Assembly: GCF_001411555.2 (NCBI RefSeq)
Contig: NC_049907.1
Location: forward strand, 10,534,622 to 10,598,621
Direction: 5' to 3'
Source: Juglans regia
Lineage: Eukaryota > Streptophyta > Magnoliopsida > Fagales > Juglandaceae
DNA: 64,000 nt
The translations under genes were made by a program, and so were the position numbers. The notes under the pieces were generated by a model. It ran no database searches. It saw only the letters and a list, made by a program, of their open reading frames with translations, and was not told where the DNA came from. Below are positions 49,280-62,006 of the stretch, piece after piece. Numbering within the stretch: the first letter of the stretch is position 1; each line of letters begins with the position of its first letter.

Positions 49280-49864
49280 AAAAGCTAGCAAACTCTCACA
49301 GAAAATAATGATCATGTACAACAAAACATTTTGATAGACAAAAGAACAGAAAAAGAAAGGGAATTGTATTAGGCATTAATAGTATGGCATAGGAACTTTG
49401 GATGGGAACTGCCATAATTAACACAGATCCCGTATACAAATAATTTTCACCACTGTGAAAAGCACCCAGGCGGTGGCTACATCAATAGCAGCAGCAACAG
49501 CAAGCGTGGCCAAAGGTCTCAATATTGACACACAAATCGAATTAGAGAAGAGCAAGTTCAATGCCATATATAGTGACTACAAAGGGTCTTCATGTTAGAA
49601 TGTGTGCATGTTTATGTTCTTTAAACTTGCCTCTATTCATGTAGTACCCTGAGCCAGGAAGAGTCAGAGATTTGAGTTAAGAAACGGGAAACCAAGAAAT
49701 TAATTTACGGGAAAAAAGAAATAGTCTATCTTCACATTTGAGTTTTTTGATATTCCCTTAAATATTATTGAGAATGAGTATCTCAAAAAATTAACCACAG
49801 AAATTGAAACATGGCATGGTGTTAACAACACAACCTGACCAAAATTGCATGCAGAGTACGGAGT
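49280..49864. other. 3' side of the DUF212 gene, no other gene recognised
   Basis: No coding signal. It probably includes the 3' untranslated region of the minus-strand gene that ends at 49865. Confidence 0.4.
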
Positions 49865-52800
49865 TTAGGGAACCAAGGAAACCTGACAACAGATACAAGC
49901 CACCACAATGCCAAGCAGAGCTCCAGCAAGAACCTGTGATGGATTGTGGCCAAGAAGTTCCTTGAGCTTTCTTTTGCTGATAGGATGTCCTTGAAACATG
50001 TCCTCAACGATCATATTAAGAACCTGCATTGCAGCAGTCACAATAATTCATGCAACAGCAAGAGATCTAATTCCAAGTTTCAATAAATGACAGTCAAAAA
50101 GAAAATTATCATTGTCCAGGAAAGCCATATTAAAGAAAGAATAACTCTCGAGAAACAAATTGACTTACTGAACTGCCAGCCTAAGCAAAGGGGTTTGAAC
50201 CTGTAGAATGCATTAGCATAAGCCTCAAGACAAGGCTTGACCCAAAGATCCTTATCTCATTAGTAGAATACTAGTAGAAAGATCCACAACTTCGATACAC
50301 ACTTAAGGTTAAAGGTTCTCATCATCAAGCCAACTTTGACAAGACACTTTCAAGAACCAAGAGGAAGGGCAGAAGGATGGTGGCCACCAAAACTTATTAT
50401 CTTCATTGTCAATCCGCTAGTTCAAAAGTTTCCTCCTTGCAATGAGAGGAGCATGCTAAACTTCACAATTTATTTTCCCTCCTGCTACTCATTGCCCTTA
50501 CCAACTTGCACTGGATTTAATAAATTAGGTTGCCAACTGACTCAAATCATTGAGCTCTCCAGATAATGAGTGGATCCTCAAAAGTCAAATTAAGCACTTA
50601 AAAGCAGCTATATTTTAAGCCATATGAACTGAAAGCACAAACAATCATTTCCCACTTCATTAACAAGATGCATACAATTTAGTGGCTCATGGTAATGCAA
50701 AAGCATTAAAAAATGAATATTACAGAATTGTAGAGAATTGATTCATATAGGCCCCAGAACATGAGAAGATCTCACCGATACAAAAAAAAAGCTCTTACTC
50801 AAGCTTCTACAGAGTGAGATTTTGCCAGGCCATTCATTTGACAATTATTGTGAGACATGCTAGTTCAGCTTCTTGGCTATTATTGTGAGACATACTCTGT
50901 TTTCTCTTTTCTTTTCTTTTTTGTTTTTTGGTTATTTTTAAGTGCGCCATAAAACATTTCACTTGATAGAATAAAGACAAGTTTGCCTATTCCAATGTAG
51001 ATGAAAATGAGGATAACTTGGGTAAAACATGGCTAACCATAACAAATGGCTATTCCAATGCCATAGCTCTAAGCCAGGCTAGTCAAGAAGCTGAACTCCA
51101 AGTACCTAATGATGTTACTAAAGATATCCTCTCTGGGGACATAAACAGAAACTGCAGCAGGCAAAAAAGTGGCTACAGATATCTTCTCCAGCTGTGGGTT
51201 TTAGTTAGATCCCCATTGTTCGAGGGGAGAACACTGCCTTATCTTTTGTACAACATACTGAAAGCCAACTGAATCTATATGCCCAGACTGGAGGACTTTT
51301 TATGTTTAAGGTTAAAGATATAGATTGCTTTGGGGAAAAAATTTTTGGAGCTTGGGCTTGTTAAGAAATTTGCACCTATTCAAATGAGACCTCCGTGCAT
51401 TATTGCCAAAAAAATAAGAATAGGAAAGGCTATTCATATTCCTTCAGGAATGGGAATGCGAATATCCATTCCGCAAAACAAATTGTGCCCTAAGAGTCAT
51501 ATCCATATTCTCCAAATAAACTAAGGAATTGTTTTAATTTAAATCAGCAGTAGCAATCTAGGAGCACAAATATACAATTTTCGTGCACCTTTGTCCTTAA
51601 GACTTCAAGTACTACAAAAAGGACATTCGGGCAAGAAAACTCGAAACAAAGCTGCTGCCAGCCAAGACAAAACACCCAGCACCACCTAAGTGAGTTTTCA
51701 CGAGAGGAATCAAACCCTAGCTTCTCAAAAATTATATCCACCTTCTGCTCTAGCTGCCACCCCCTTTTAGGTCATATGTTTTCATCAATTTTCCCTTCAA
51801 TTCCTTTGAAAAACATATCTGTAGACTGTAACTTTTCCCAATTGTCCAGGTGTTGTACTGTTTCTGCAAACCCTGAATTTCAAGAGAAATCATACTCTTG
51901 CCGCAGCAACACAAAGGTAAGCCTTTTCAAAGATTTTTCTTGAAGTACCAATTTAAAACAGGTTACAATTGTTCAATAACAATTAACAGAATCTGAATCA
52001 AATTTCCCCCATTGATTTGATACACCAAACAGCCCAAAATTGAATCCTACAAGAAACCCCTAGAGGCTGCAAATCATTGTGGAACCTTCAGTCGAGTTTA
52101 AGGTGAGTTTTATTAAGCTTCCTTTCAAGATTATAAAATTTTCTCCCTAGATCGAATCTAAATCATTCTATGTTAATCTTATGATGTGGAATACATGAAG
52201 CCTTGCAACAAGCTGCAAGAGTTCCATTCTTGCACGAGAAATCAAGGTGGACAGATTCTGTAACCTAACTTCTCTCATAGTGTACGGCTGAAAGTTTTCT
52301 AGTAATGATTTCATATAGATACTAACGTGATATATTTTGTCATACATGTCAAAAGATTTATACATGCTATCCAAGAATGAGAAAAAAAGTTTCTTGTAAT
52401 CTAGTTAAAAAATTATATATGCATGATCACAAGAATTTGAGAGTGATGCATTTGAACTAAAAGGTTTGGTATAATATGTCAAGCCTGTAGTTAAGGGAGA
52501 GAGTTGGCACTGCAGAGAATTCTGCAGCACCATGACCATAAAAAGGTGTTGCTGTTTGGACTATCTTTAAGGCTTAATTAAGAATTCAATACCCAAGTTT
52601 TTAACCCCAAGGAGTCATCCTTCCAATGACACACACACACACATTTGGTAATATTTTGAGACCTTAAAGGCTCACCGTAAGACCCTAAGCTCAGACCAAA
52701 GGTGTGGCCCTAAAATGGCATTAAACCCTCGAAAGCACACATGCAAATCATGGATTAGAGGGCCCTAAAAGTCACCATGAACCCAAGGGTATGTTTGCTG

Positions 52801-55800
52801 GAATTTCTAGCACATGACCCTTCATCATTCAGCCATCTGACTCAGTGTATGTTGGTGGACAGCAGCCTATGCTCAAGTCAGAGACCCTAAGTATCCTTTT
52901 TAGAGAACTATCAATTCTAGAATGGTTGGAGGTAATTGGTGTTAGGTTTAGCACATTGGGATGGATGGAAACAAGTCAAATGGCCACTACATGAGAAGCA
53001 AGTCAACCTATTAGGTATGATGTGATCATTCATGGATAAAAGGAGATTCTTTGAAAATACAAGGACCAAACAGAGGAAAGCATACCTGATTTCATTCAGA
53101 CTAACATATAAAGAAAGAGATTCAAACCTCAGTAGCAGTAAAAACAGAATAATAGAAAGGGCCATGAATTTCTTTTTTCCTAGGTTGTGAAGAGAGTGTT
53201 GATAGTTTGTAAGCAAAGAAAACAAGGTAAATAGACATGATCATGCCCTTAGTTTCTTCAAAATGCCAATGCAATGTTTTTCACAAATTTTTTTTTCGAG
53301 GATTATGATGTAATGTAGCCTTTCTTTGATAGCCCTCCTTAGGCATCCAAAACTATATATAGGTGAAAAAGAGTTTGAATAGAAATAATTTTATGTTAAA
53401 GAAAAGGAAGGAAGGAAGCGAAGAAAGGAAAGGAAAAGGAAGTGAATGTATTTTTTTTTTGGGACAAGTAAAAGGTAAATTTTATTGATACGAATGAAAT
53501 AGGCATAACCCATGTACACAAGAGGTATACAAAAGGACCCTAAATACATTCCAGGAACGATAAATTAAAGACAGGAAATCATGAGCATTGTCCCCATTAA
53601 GGACAATGCATGGAAAGGTTTTGAAATGTTTTTTTTTTTACCTCATGACCAGGGGCGGACCCATGTTATAGGCCAAAATTAAAAAATAACCATCAATTAT
53701 ATCTGTAAAGTATTTTAATATGGAAAACTCAATAAATTAACTTCTGCCCCCTCAAAAATTATTTTTATACCCACCCCAAAAAAAAAGTAAAGATCCTGGT
53801 TCTGACCCTGTTCATTGTTCATGACTAAATTGCAACTATAGTGGTCGGCCAGGAATGACTCACATTGCATGTCCTCATTTCTCATTTATTAAATGATTAC
53901 TTATTCAATAGATAGAGAAAAAGAAAAGACTTCTCATCTTATTATGGTAATTACTTTCCTAGAACTTTTCCTTTTGCCACCATTTAATTCTTCTACTATT
54001 TTATTATTAATTATCCCCTTCGCTTCTTTAAATCTTAATTTTTCTATTTCGGACCCATTGTTTTCTCACCAGTTAATTTTGATGTTTGTTGAAAAATAAA
54101 AAAGTCCACTTCCTCACGATTATAAGAATGCTTTTACACTTTAGACTCTCTGTGTAAGAAATTTTTGACAATTAATGCATGACAGTCATGTAATTATTCA
54201 AGTGCATTGTGCAGGTCAACAACTAGTTATGATGCCCATACAAGCCACTCAGGTGGCAAAAATAGCCCTGAGAACTATTCAGTATGGAAATGATCCACCA
54301 TCAAACAGAAGTAATCCCTTTGGTCCCCCTACCATTAACTCCCAGAAGTTCTTTTTTGACATAGAAATAAGAGACTCATTCTCCTGTTCTGCTATTTACA
54401 GAGATTCAGTAAAGTACCCAATACCTAGGACAGAAAAGTCTACACAGTTAAGAATATAACACAAATAATTAAATCTATCTCTTCCTATCAGCTTAAGCTT
54501 TTGGGACAAGTGGTGATTTCACATGGTATCAGAGTAGAGGTCCTGAGTTCGAGCCTTGACACTGCACTTCACCTATTTAATTAAATATTCCACGTGTTGG
54601 GCCCACTTATTGAGAGAAAGTCTGGCCCGCAAGTGAGGGAGAGTGTTAAGATAAATTTTGTTTTTTGATAGGTGAAGATAAATACAAATGATTAAATCTA
54701 CCTCTTTCTATCAGCTTAAACTTTTGGGACAAGTGATGATTTCATATATACTAGCTAGTCAAAAGAAGGGGAGGCCTAAGCAGTGCCCCTAGCTGCCAAT
54801 CCAAGGGAAAATCTAGGCATCCAGAATCTCAACTTAGAGGGAGATTTTCAAGTGGTGATCCTTGCTCTTCAACACAAGAATCTTACCACTGATTGGAAGA
54901 CCTCTCCATTAATTATTGATTGGAAAAACTCTCACCATTGACAACTTGAGGAAACACAGTATTATCATTTTGGATTGGTGTTATTTATGTAAAAAAAAAT
55001 GGGATGACTATGGATCATCTATTGTTATATAGTGAGGTGGCCAGGTTTTTGTGGGATGATATCTTCAACCAGACCAGTGTGGCATGGGTAATGCCTAGAA
55101 GGGTAGTGGATATTTTTTTAACTGTTGGAGAGGTCTTTGGGGTAACATGTTGTTATATGGAAAATGATTCCTCATTGTATTATGTGGTGCCTTTTGATGG
55201 AAAGAAATGGTAGGTGCTTCGAAGACAGGGACCGCTCCTTGGACAACTTGAAGAGATTCTTCTTCAACACTTCATTTTGTTGGGTTTCTTACATTGATTG
55301 TAATGGGGCTAGTTTTCATAGTTTGCTTGTATTCATCTCTAGTGCCTAGTGGTTGCTAGGTGTAATCTATGTATCCTTCCTGTGTACATGAACTATGTCT
55401 ATTGTTTCTATTAATTAAAGTTTACTCTTATGAAAAAAAAAGTTTCACATAGTGCAAACCTTTAGAAGCACGAATTGGCTTGATGGCCTGCACCAGTCAA
55501 CATGGATGGATCATTCCCGCGAATGAGCTCGCCTGTAACCTGGCTCTCATTCATAGTGTGTAAAGAGCCCTTCTAGCCCACTCTTTGCTTTGTATCCGTA
55601 ACCCTAATCTAGCTATAACATATATGATTTTCTCCAGTTGACTAACCTACGTTGGGTTGATTAGAATATTTTTTAGGGAAGGGAATTACAAATCTCAAGC
55701 TGCCCATTAATTATTATATAGCACCTTTTGTTTGGACTTCTTTGGTTATGAAAGTTGCAAAAATATTATAGCATTTTGAGATGGCGGAACAAAATCCTAA

Positions 55801-56971
55801 AACCTCCTATCAAGAAAGCACGTGACCTAGTAATGTTGTTGTGGTTCTTCTTATAATAGTAATGGCCTAAGAGACGAAGCATCCTCTACATTTATTACAA
55901 GGTAATTCATTACAAGGTGATTCAGTACAAATATTCACGTAAGAAACTAGTCTATATAAAAATATATTTATAATCAATTTGTCAAATAATTATTTTAAAA
56001 AAAATAAATAAAATATAAATTTACATAAAAAAATTAACTTTTTTTATAATAAATCTACTCTTTTTCAAAACATTACGCAAAATTTATGATTTTACGTAAA
56101 AATGCTAATAAAACAATTCATACCCCATTGCTCAAATTACTGCAACACTACAGAAACTTGTACGACACTTCATATAGCCCCCACTGTACATTTGCAACTA
56201 TAATTCTTTTCAGAGGTACCGAAAAAATTCAAAATATACATGCAAAAACTCACATCTTACCTCGGCTTGCATCCCAGCATGCCGCCTAACTCCGATTGCG
56301 TCGTACATAACAATTAGACTAAACCCCAAACAAACCGGAAACAGCGAGTCCGCCACCCCATGACAGAGCGCCACCGAAGTCGTCAAAGCCGTGCACAAAG
56401 CTGAGTGCGACGAGGGCATTCCTCCAGAAGCAAACAGTAATCTCAAATCCCATTTCCTCTCGATAAAGAAATTCAAGAACATCTTCATCGACTGCGCGAT
56501 GAGCCACGCGAACAAACCCGAGACAAACGTCGGGTTCGCAGCTAATGTGGCTACGAACGGACTAATCCGAACCTTCGCATTCGACGTTACACTCAATAAA
56601 GCTACTCCAATCCCTCCATTTTGCAAATAAACGCCATCAAATCCATCCTTCAGCTTCTCCGAATCATTGTAGGCTTGAACACCCGAAGCCCTTTTCTCGG
56701 TTTGCGAGGAGGCTAATATTTTGATGCTTTGAAAGATTGGGACCAAAACCCAGACGGGATTTGGAGAAAAAGCTTGATTACTGAACTCCGAGTTCTGGTT
56801 TTTGGGATTTGAACCACTCCTGTGACAAAAAGAGACAGAGGAAGTACTGAATTTTCTGCAGCGTGTGAGCCTAAAGTAAGAGAAACTGGTGGAGTAGAGA
56901 GGCTTGGTTTTTGGGTTCGAGAGGTTGAAGTTGAAAGAAGTAAGAATTGGCTTTATTGCCACCGAGTCCAT
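49865..56971 (-). CDS. DUF212 / divergent PAP2 family protein, plastid-type, two exons
   Basis: Exon 1 is 56971-56261 (237 codons) and exon 2 is 50023-49865 (52 codons plus stop), both phase 0, GT-AG, for 289 aa. The family (acid phosphatase / vanadium-dependent haloperoxidase-related) consists of small membrane proteins related to PAP2; its reaction is not established. The N-terminus is rich in Ser/Thr/Arg, as in a chloroplast transit peptide (ending before about residue 80). The domain starts at about 130 (NPTFVSGLFAWLIAQSMKMF) and holds GGMPSSHSALCTALTTSVAL, DAIGVRRHAGMQAE, HPISKRKLKELLGHNPSQVL and a last membrane helix (AGALLGIVVACICC). The order of motifs fits the family exactly and the coding sequence shows no break. 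The 6.2-kb intron contains a TRIM and LINE pieces. Confidence 0.92.
50024..53449. other. DUF212 intron, no gene or clear repeat recognised
   Basis: Moderately AT-rich intron sequence. Short open frames (50336-50566, 51018-51272, 51330-51524, 52917-53225) lack motifs. A short CA run lies at about 52628-52642. Confidence 0.4.
53450..53600 (-). mobile_element. LINE 3' tail, minus strand
   Basis: A T-run followed by TAAATTTTATTGATACGAAT and GGCATAACCCATGTACACAA is the reverse complement of the LINE 3' end seen at 28790 and 49190. Only about 150 bases remain, so it is a strongly 5'-truncated insertion. Confidence 0.65.
54445..54750 (+). mobile_element. TRIM element in the DUF212 intron
   Basis: Two similar terminal repeats (about 54445-54525 and 54650-54750, sharing ATTAAATCTA and CTTTTGGGACAAGTG) flank about 125 bases. 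Right after the left repeat is TGGTATCAGAG, the common tRNA-Met primer site. Before the right repeat is GTGAGGGAGAG, a purine tract, then TGTTAAGATA. Possible diverged 5-bp flanks are TACAC and TATAC. No coding capacity. The right repeat carries an extra TTTTGTTTTTTGATAGGTG insertion. Confidence 0.7.
54800..55440 (+). mobile_element. LINE 3' fragment in the DUF212 intron
   Basis: Contains zf-RVT remnants (MTMDHLLLYSEVARFLWDDI, then VAWVMPRRVVDI and LYYVV) and the family 3' end (TATCCTTCCTGTGTACATGA) with an A9 tail at about 55432-55440. It is heavily 5' truncated and opposite to the DUF212 gene. The 5' edge is approximate. Confidence 0.75.
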
Positions 56972-57014
56972 GAGAGAGGCTTCCGCGCTTTGAGTTCAGT
57001 CAGCATTTGAGAGA

Positions 57015-57857
57015 GGGAGAGTGAAGGAAGAGGAAACGAAAAGCGCGAGAGGCTGCGTGTGTTTTAGAGCGAAAGAAGCGTCGAGAGTTTGTAGCGGAGA
57101 AGAGCCCTTGGTTTATGTTGTTATAACAAAAGTGCCATTAGGGCCCCATTTTCAGCAACGAATATGCTTTGCTACTCTTTTTGGTGGTCATAACGACATA
57201 GACACATGATCAGGAATATACTTGCCGTGGGCATCTATCCATGCCGAAAATTATTAGTTATTCTAGCTATCATTGATGTTGAGTTGAGTTTAAATTAATT
57301 AAATTTTTTATAAATAATAATATATTAAGATGGTAAAACGAATTTTATAGAATTAATTTAAGATATATTTTAATATTAAAATAAATTTAAATATATTTAT
57401 AAAAATTAAAAAATATTATAGATTCTGTATATAAATAGATATTTGATTTGAAAAAAATTGTGAATTTCAATTTAAATATTAGACTGAATTGAAATGATTT
57501 TAAACGGAATTTAAGAATAAAAATAAATAAATATAAAAAATAAATTTTTCAACATTTAATACAGTCCAAAAAATTTATTTAAATGTGGTAAATCTGGTAG
57601 GGGACGTTATGTGTTTATCTGTCTTACTCTAGGCAGCAAAGTTTCCCAAATCATTAATGTGTAGCGTAATTAATAACTTTCTAGATTGATTGATACACAC
57701 GCACACCGTAATTATAGCTGTCCGGTAAATTTTTCTAATATCATTAAATAATAACTTTATTACAAAATGTCTATCATTTAAATTTATAAATATTAATTTT
57801 TAATTTTTACCTCATTTACTCCCTTCTTATTTATGAAAACAAACTAACTCTTAAGGG
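57015..57857. other. Upstream of the DUF212 gene, no gene recognised
   Basis: The GC-richer part up to about 57200 is probably the leader and core promoter of the minus-strand gene. The remainder is AT-rich. Confidence 0.4.
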
Positions 57858-58075
57858 CAGGTTTGGTAATAAAAACAAAATATAAAATTCTCATCTCATC
57901 ATTACACCTTTTTTAAATCTCCTTACAAAATATAATAAATAATTTAACTTTTTCAAATCTCAATACACATTTTTTAAATTTCAAAACAATAATAATATTA
58001 AAATATAATATTTTAAACTTTAAAATAAAATATAAAATTATCATCTCACTCCCAAACTTATCCTTAATATTAAAG
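57858..58075. repeat. MITE-like dispersed repeat, copy e
   Basis: GGGCAGGTTTGGTAATAA then AAAATTCTCATCTCATCATT at the left, and ATTATCATCTCACTCCCAAA at the right, in the reverse orientation to copy d. AT-rich core with TAATATTAAAAT. Confidence 0.55.
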
Positions 58076-58819
58076 ATGTTTTAGATCCTTTGGTAATCAG
58101 ATGTGTGACGTGTCTTAGCAATTATTCATGCTCGAGGCGTTGTGCATGTTAGATGGTCAATTCAATGGGTCAAGAGGCACTTCAATTTTATCATGATATT
58201 GAACAAAGCGTTTTTTAAGAGGCCTCTGTCACTGTTAAGAGGATTTCTTATGCTTGTGTTTACTACTCTTTAGGATAGCGTGGGGTTACTCAAGTTTTAT
58301 TTTTGTGGTCCATGCATCAATATGTGGCTGCTGCTTTTAATCAAATTTCCATCCATCTCTGCATTAATTTAATAATTTTATAATTTACAAATTATTTTAT
58401 TTTTAAACTGATGTATAAAATATATTATTTATATTATTTACATGATAAGATTTAATTTATAAAATTTTAATTTTAATTTATTTTTTAAATCAAATTAAAT
58501 ATAAAAATTTTATTAGATATATTATCCATATCAACTTATAATTATAAACTTCCTTATATAGAGAGAGACAAACATCTTTTATTTTGCTACTCTATTTTTC
58601 AATTTTTTGTACACAATAAAAACACACACAGAGAAAAAAGCATTAATTTCTGTCCTAAAATATCATTTCAATAGACCCTATGGTTTTTTCAAACTCCAAT
58701 AAAAACATATTTTGAAAACTCTTTCCATCCAATCATATTTTCTTTATGCATGCAGAACCCATCAATAAAAAATTTATTTTCTTTTGGGATTTTTCTCCAC
58801 GTTCGATCCAAGCATCTTT
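58076..58819. other. Intergenic, no gene recognised
   Basis: AT-rich sequence with no supported open frame. Confidence 0.5.
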
Positions 58820-58824
58820 ATTTA

Positions 58825-59016
58825 TGTTAATATTGATACCAGGAAATGCTCAACAAGATATAGAGCATCAGAAAAATATTTATTAAGTAAATATGTATGA
58901 AATGAATTACAATTTATATATGCCCACTTACAGACACCGGAAAGATAAAATTTAAATATCTAACTCTAATATAAGTCTCTATAACAAAATAAAATGAAAC
59001 TATATTATCTCTAGTA
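58825..59016 (-). repeat. 3' LTR of the copia element
   Basis: Starts (plus strand) TGTTAATATTGATACCAG and ends CTCTAGTA, where the usual terminal TG on the minus strand has become TA. Confidence 0.88.
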
Positions 59017-59115
59017 CCTCCGTCAAGCTGGAGCATGTATGTTAATCAAGCTTAGCTTGGAAATCATAGTAGAAAATAGAGGAAATCCTAATCTCTTAGT
59101 AAAACAGTCTGCCAA

Positions 59116-59822
59116 TTAATGATGAAAAGAGACAAGAAAAAGCTTTACAATATTTGTTTGGACTTTGTCACGAATAAAATAACAATCTATTTTTATATGT
59201 TTTGTTCTTTCATGAAACATAAGATTAGTTGCAATGTGAATTGCAGCCTTGTTGTCACAATAGATGGTAGCGACTTGAGGGTAAGAAACTTGCAAGTCTT
59301 GAAGCAATGAAAGTAACCAAACAAGAAATGCATTGTTGACATCTAATTGAATTATATGCCAACCCTTAGCAGCTGCTATAGAAAGAAGACAGTTGAGAGT
59401 GACCATTTTGGCAACTAGACAGAAGGTATCAAAATAATTCACTCCTTATTGTTGTGTGAAACCTTTGGCAACTAACCTTGTCTTATATCTCTCAAGTGAC
59501 CTATCAGATTTTAGCTTAACCCTATAAACCATTTGCACCCAATAGAACTCTTTCTAGGGGGAAGATTAGTTAATGTCCAAGTATTATTTGTTTCTAAGGC
59601 TTGAATTTCTTCAGCCATAACAACTCTCCAATGGGAAATCTTATCAGTTTGGTGATAGAATTTAGGTTTAGTAAAAGTGGAAAGAGCTAAAGTGAAAACT
59701 TTATGTTTAAGAGCTAAATGGGAATAACCAAGTGAATGAAATAAAGGGTATGACTTACCTGATAAAGGACCAGAATTCCCATGGAAAGGTAGGGAAGAGC
59801 ATCTGAAGATGCCAAATGACAA
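59116..59822 (-). pseudogene. Copia reverse transcriptase N-terminus fused to RNase H C-terminus
   Basis: The minus strand reads WRVVMAEEIQALETNNTWTL and SIGCKWF (59640-59515), then CLLSIAAAKGWHIIQLDVNN (about 59388-59329). At about 59320 it jumps to LLSLLQDLQVSYPQVATIYC and CDNKAAIHIATN of RNase H. The fingers/palm with the catalytic YVDD box, and most of the connection, are missing (roughly 1.1 kb in family terms). Extra frame breaks lie near 59445-59510. Confidence 0.85.
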
Positions 59823-59975
59823 TGAAAGTCTTGCAAGTAACCAGTGGCTTATGTACTCGAGAGGATCTTCTAGGAAGGGAAGGCTCTTGTGAAATTTGTG
59901 GTGAATTGGAAATAGAATCTGTGTTGGAATGTAAGGCAGGTTCTATATGAGGAGATAAAACAGGTAAAACAGATT

Positions 59976-61486
59976 CTATAGAAGAGTGAGATGAAATAGA
60001 GTATTCCTCAGCAGAGAAAAGATTAGAATGAATGGATTGATCAGAAATTGGAGAAGGGAAAACAACATCTCAAGAACAATTGGATTCTGGTTTAATGATT
60101 GAAAGGGGAAGATGTGTTCATGAAAAACAACATCTTGAGAAACAAAGATTTGATGATTATCAAGATCATAAAGTTTATATCCCTTGATGGCAAGAGGATA
60201 TCCTATGAAAATACATCTCCTAGCTCTAGGAGCAAATTTTGATATGTTTTGAGCTAATGTAGAGGCATAGCAAAGAGAACCAAAAACCTTTGAGTGAGAA
60301 TATGAAGGTGATTTTTGGAGTAGTTCATATGGAGTTTTGTCGGCAAGCAAAGGAGATGAGATTCTGTTGATCAAATATACTGCTGTGAGTGTACATTCAG
60401 ACTATAATTTTAATGAATATGAAATTGGAAGAAAAGAGCATGAGCAACATTAAGAATGGGCTGGTGTTTTCTTTCAACAATTGAGTTTTGTTGTGGAGTG
60501 ACCACACAAGATAATTGATGAATTATGCCTTTGGAAGAATAGAAATAAGACATAGAAAATTCAGTGCCATTATATGTTTTGAGAATTTTTATGGAAGAAT
60601 CAAATTGATTGTTGACCATGTTTATGAAATGCTGTAAATGCACTCGAGTGTCAGACTTATATTTCATCAAATACACCCAGGTGCTTCGAGAAAAAGTCAT
60701 CTACAATGGTTAAAAAGTATTTAAGACCATCTAATGACTGATATAGAAAAGGGCCCCAGATATCACATTGTATAAGTTGAAAAGGTGAAGAAGAACTATG
60801 TTCAATGTGAGAAGGAAATGGTAGCCTCTTATGTTTAGCAAGTGGACATATTGAAAAATGAATTGTATTATTGATTGAAACATTAGGTACAATAGAAGAT
60901 AACAATTTTATTCTAGAAAATGAGGGATGACCCAACCTTTTATGCCAAACATCAAATTTAGATTGATGAGAATGAGAAACAAAAGCTGAATTGAAAGGTA
61001 GATCACAAGAAAGAGTACTAGGATCATCTGGTTTATGCAGTAAGTATAGTCCTCCTTTGGCTTTACCCTTCCCAATCGTTCTCCAATGGGTAAGGTCTTG
61101 TATAAAGCAAGCATCACCAAAAATATCAAGCAACAAGAGGATGATTTTGTTAGTTGACTGACAGAAAGAAGATTGAATTTAAAAGAAGGCACACAGAGGA
61201 CATTATGTAAGATAAGTTGTGGAGACAAATGAATAGAACCAATGTGTGTAACTGGTGCTGAAATGCCATTAGGCATTTTAACAAACTCATTATGGGCAGA
61301 ATGAAAGGTTGTGAAAAAACATGTGCTACGGACCATGTGGTCCGTAGCACCAATATCTATAATCCTATCATTAGAATTAATAAGTGATGGAGATACAGTT
61401 TTAATGGAAAGAAGAAGAAGAAGAAAACACAGAGTTCTACGAAAGGTGATCAATTGGAGAGGTAACATTTGTTGTTTGAGATACAT
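59976..61486 (-). pseudogene. Copia protease end, gag-pre-integrase and integrase region
   Basis: Contains IDIGATDHMVRSTCFF (protease, with DxGA in place of DSGA), FDVWHKRLGHPSFSRIKLL, QCDIWGPFLYQSLDGLKYFL and TIVDDFFSK. Further on are STWVYLMKYKSDT, VTPQQNSIVERKHQ and [13 protein letters not shown]. The motif SDNGxEF reads TYNGTEF, so the second catalytic aspartate is lost. Frameshifts near 60660 and 60400 split the frame. Confidence 0.85.
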
Positions 61487-61491
61487 GTGAC

Positions 61492-61996
61492 TCAGAATTG
61501 AGGAGAGTAAGAAGCTGTTGACATTGTTCTGGTGAATGATGAATCAACAACAACTTGATAAGTCGAGGATGAAGGAATTGAAGATTTTCCTTTGGAGCAA
61601 TATCCAGGAGGATATCCATGTAACTTGAAGCACTTGTCAATAGTGTTCCCTGGAAGAGAGCAGTGAGAACAAATAGGTCTGTCTATTCGAGGGAAAGCCT
61701 TAGCTTGATAAACAAGTTTGGATGTGGATGAAAGTGTTCGATGGCTTAACAAGAGAGCCATCGACAAAACCTAATTTTTTCTTGGCAGTAAGGGCCATGA
61801 TCATGGATCTACACCAAGTGTGATAATTTTCACCAATGAGAATTTGTATAACAAGAACATAGCCAGGGTTATCTCCATGATGAAGATAGTAAGGATTGGA
61901 AGAATCAGAAGGATTTGAGGATGAGGATGAGGAAGGTACAGATGAAGATTCAAAAGAAGAAGTAGTCATGATATTTTGCGCGAGCGTATTGTTCAA
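61492..61996 (-). pseudogene. Copia gag, central part deleted
   Basis: Starts MNNTLAQNIMTTSS, then YYLHHGDNPGYVLVIQILIG and MALTAKKKLGFVDGSL. At about 61740 it changes frame into SSTSKLVYQAKAFPR and the zinc knuckle CSHCSLPGNTIDKCFKLHGY. The usual central gag domain (about 150 residues) between these parts is absent. Confidence 0.8.
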
Positions 61997-62006
61997 ACTG
62001 ATACCA

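Noticed and set aside
54175..54459. A 94-codon plus-strand frame
   Set aside because: It runs into the TRIM terminal repeat and has no motif or start context.
54526..54560. TGGTATCAGAG followed by GAGTTCGAGCC considered as a tRNA or SINE promoter
   Set aside because: No cloverleaf can be drawn, and the position directly after a terminal repeat fits a retrotransposon primer site better.
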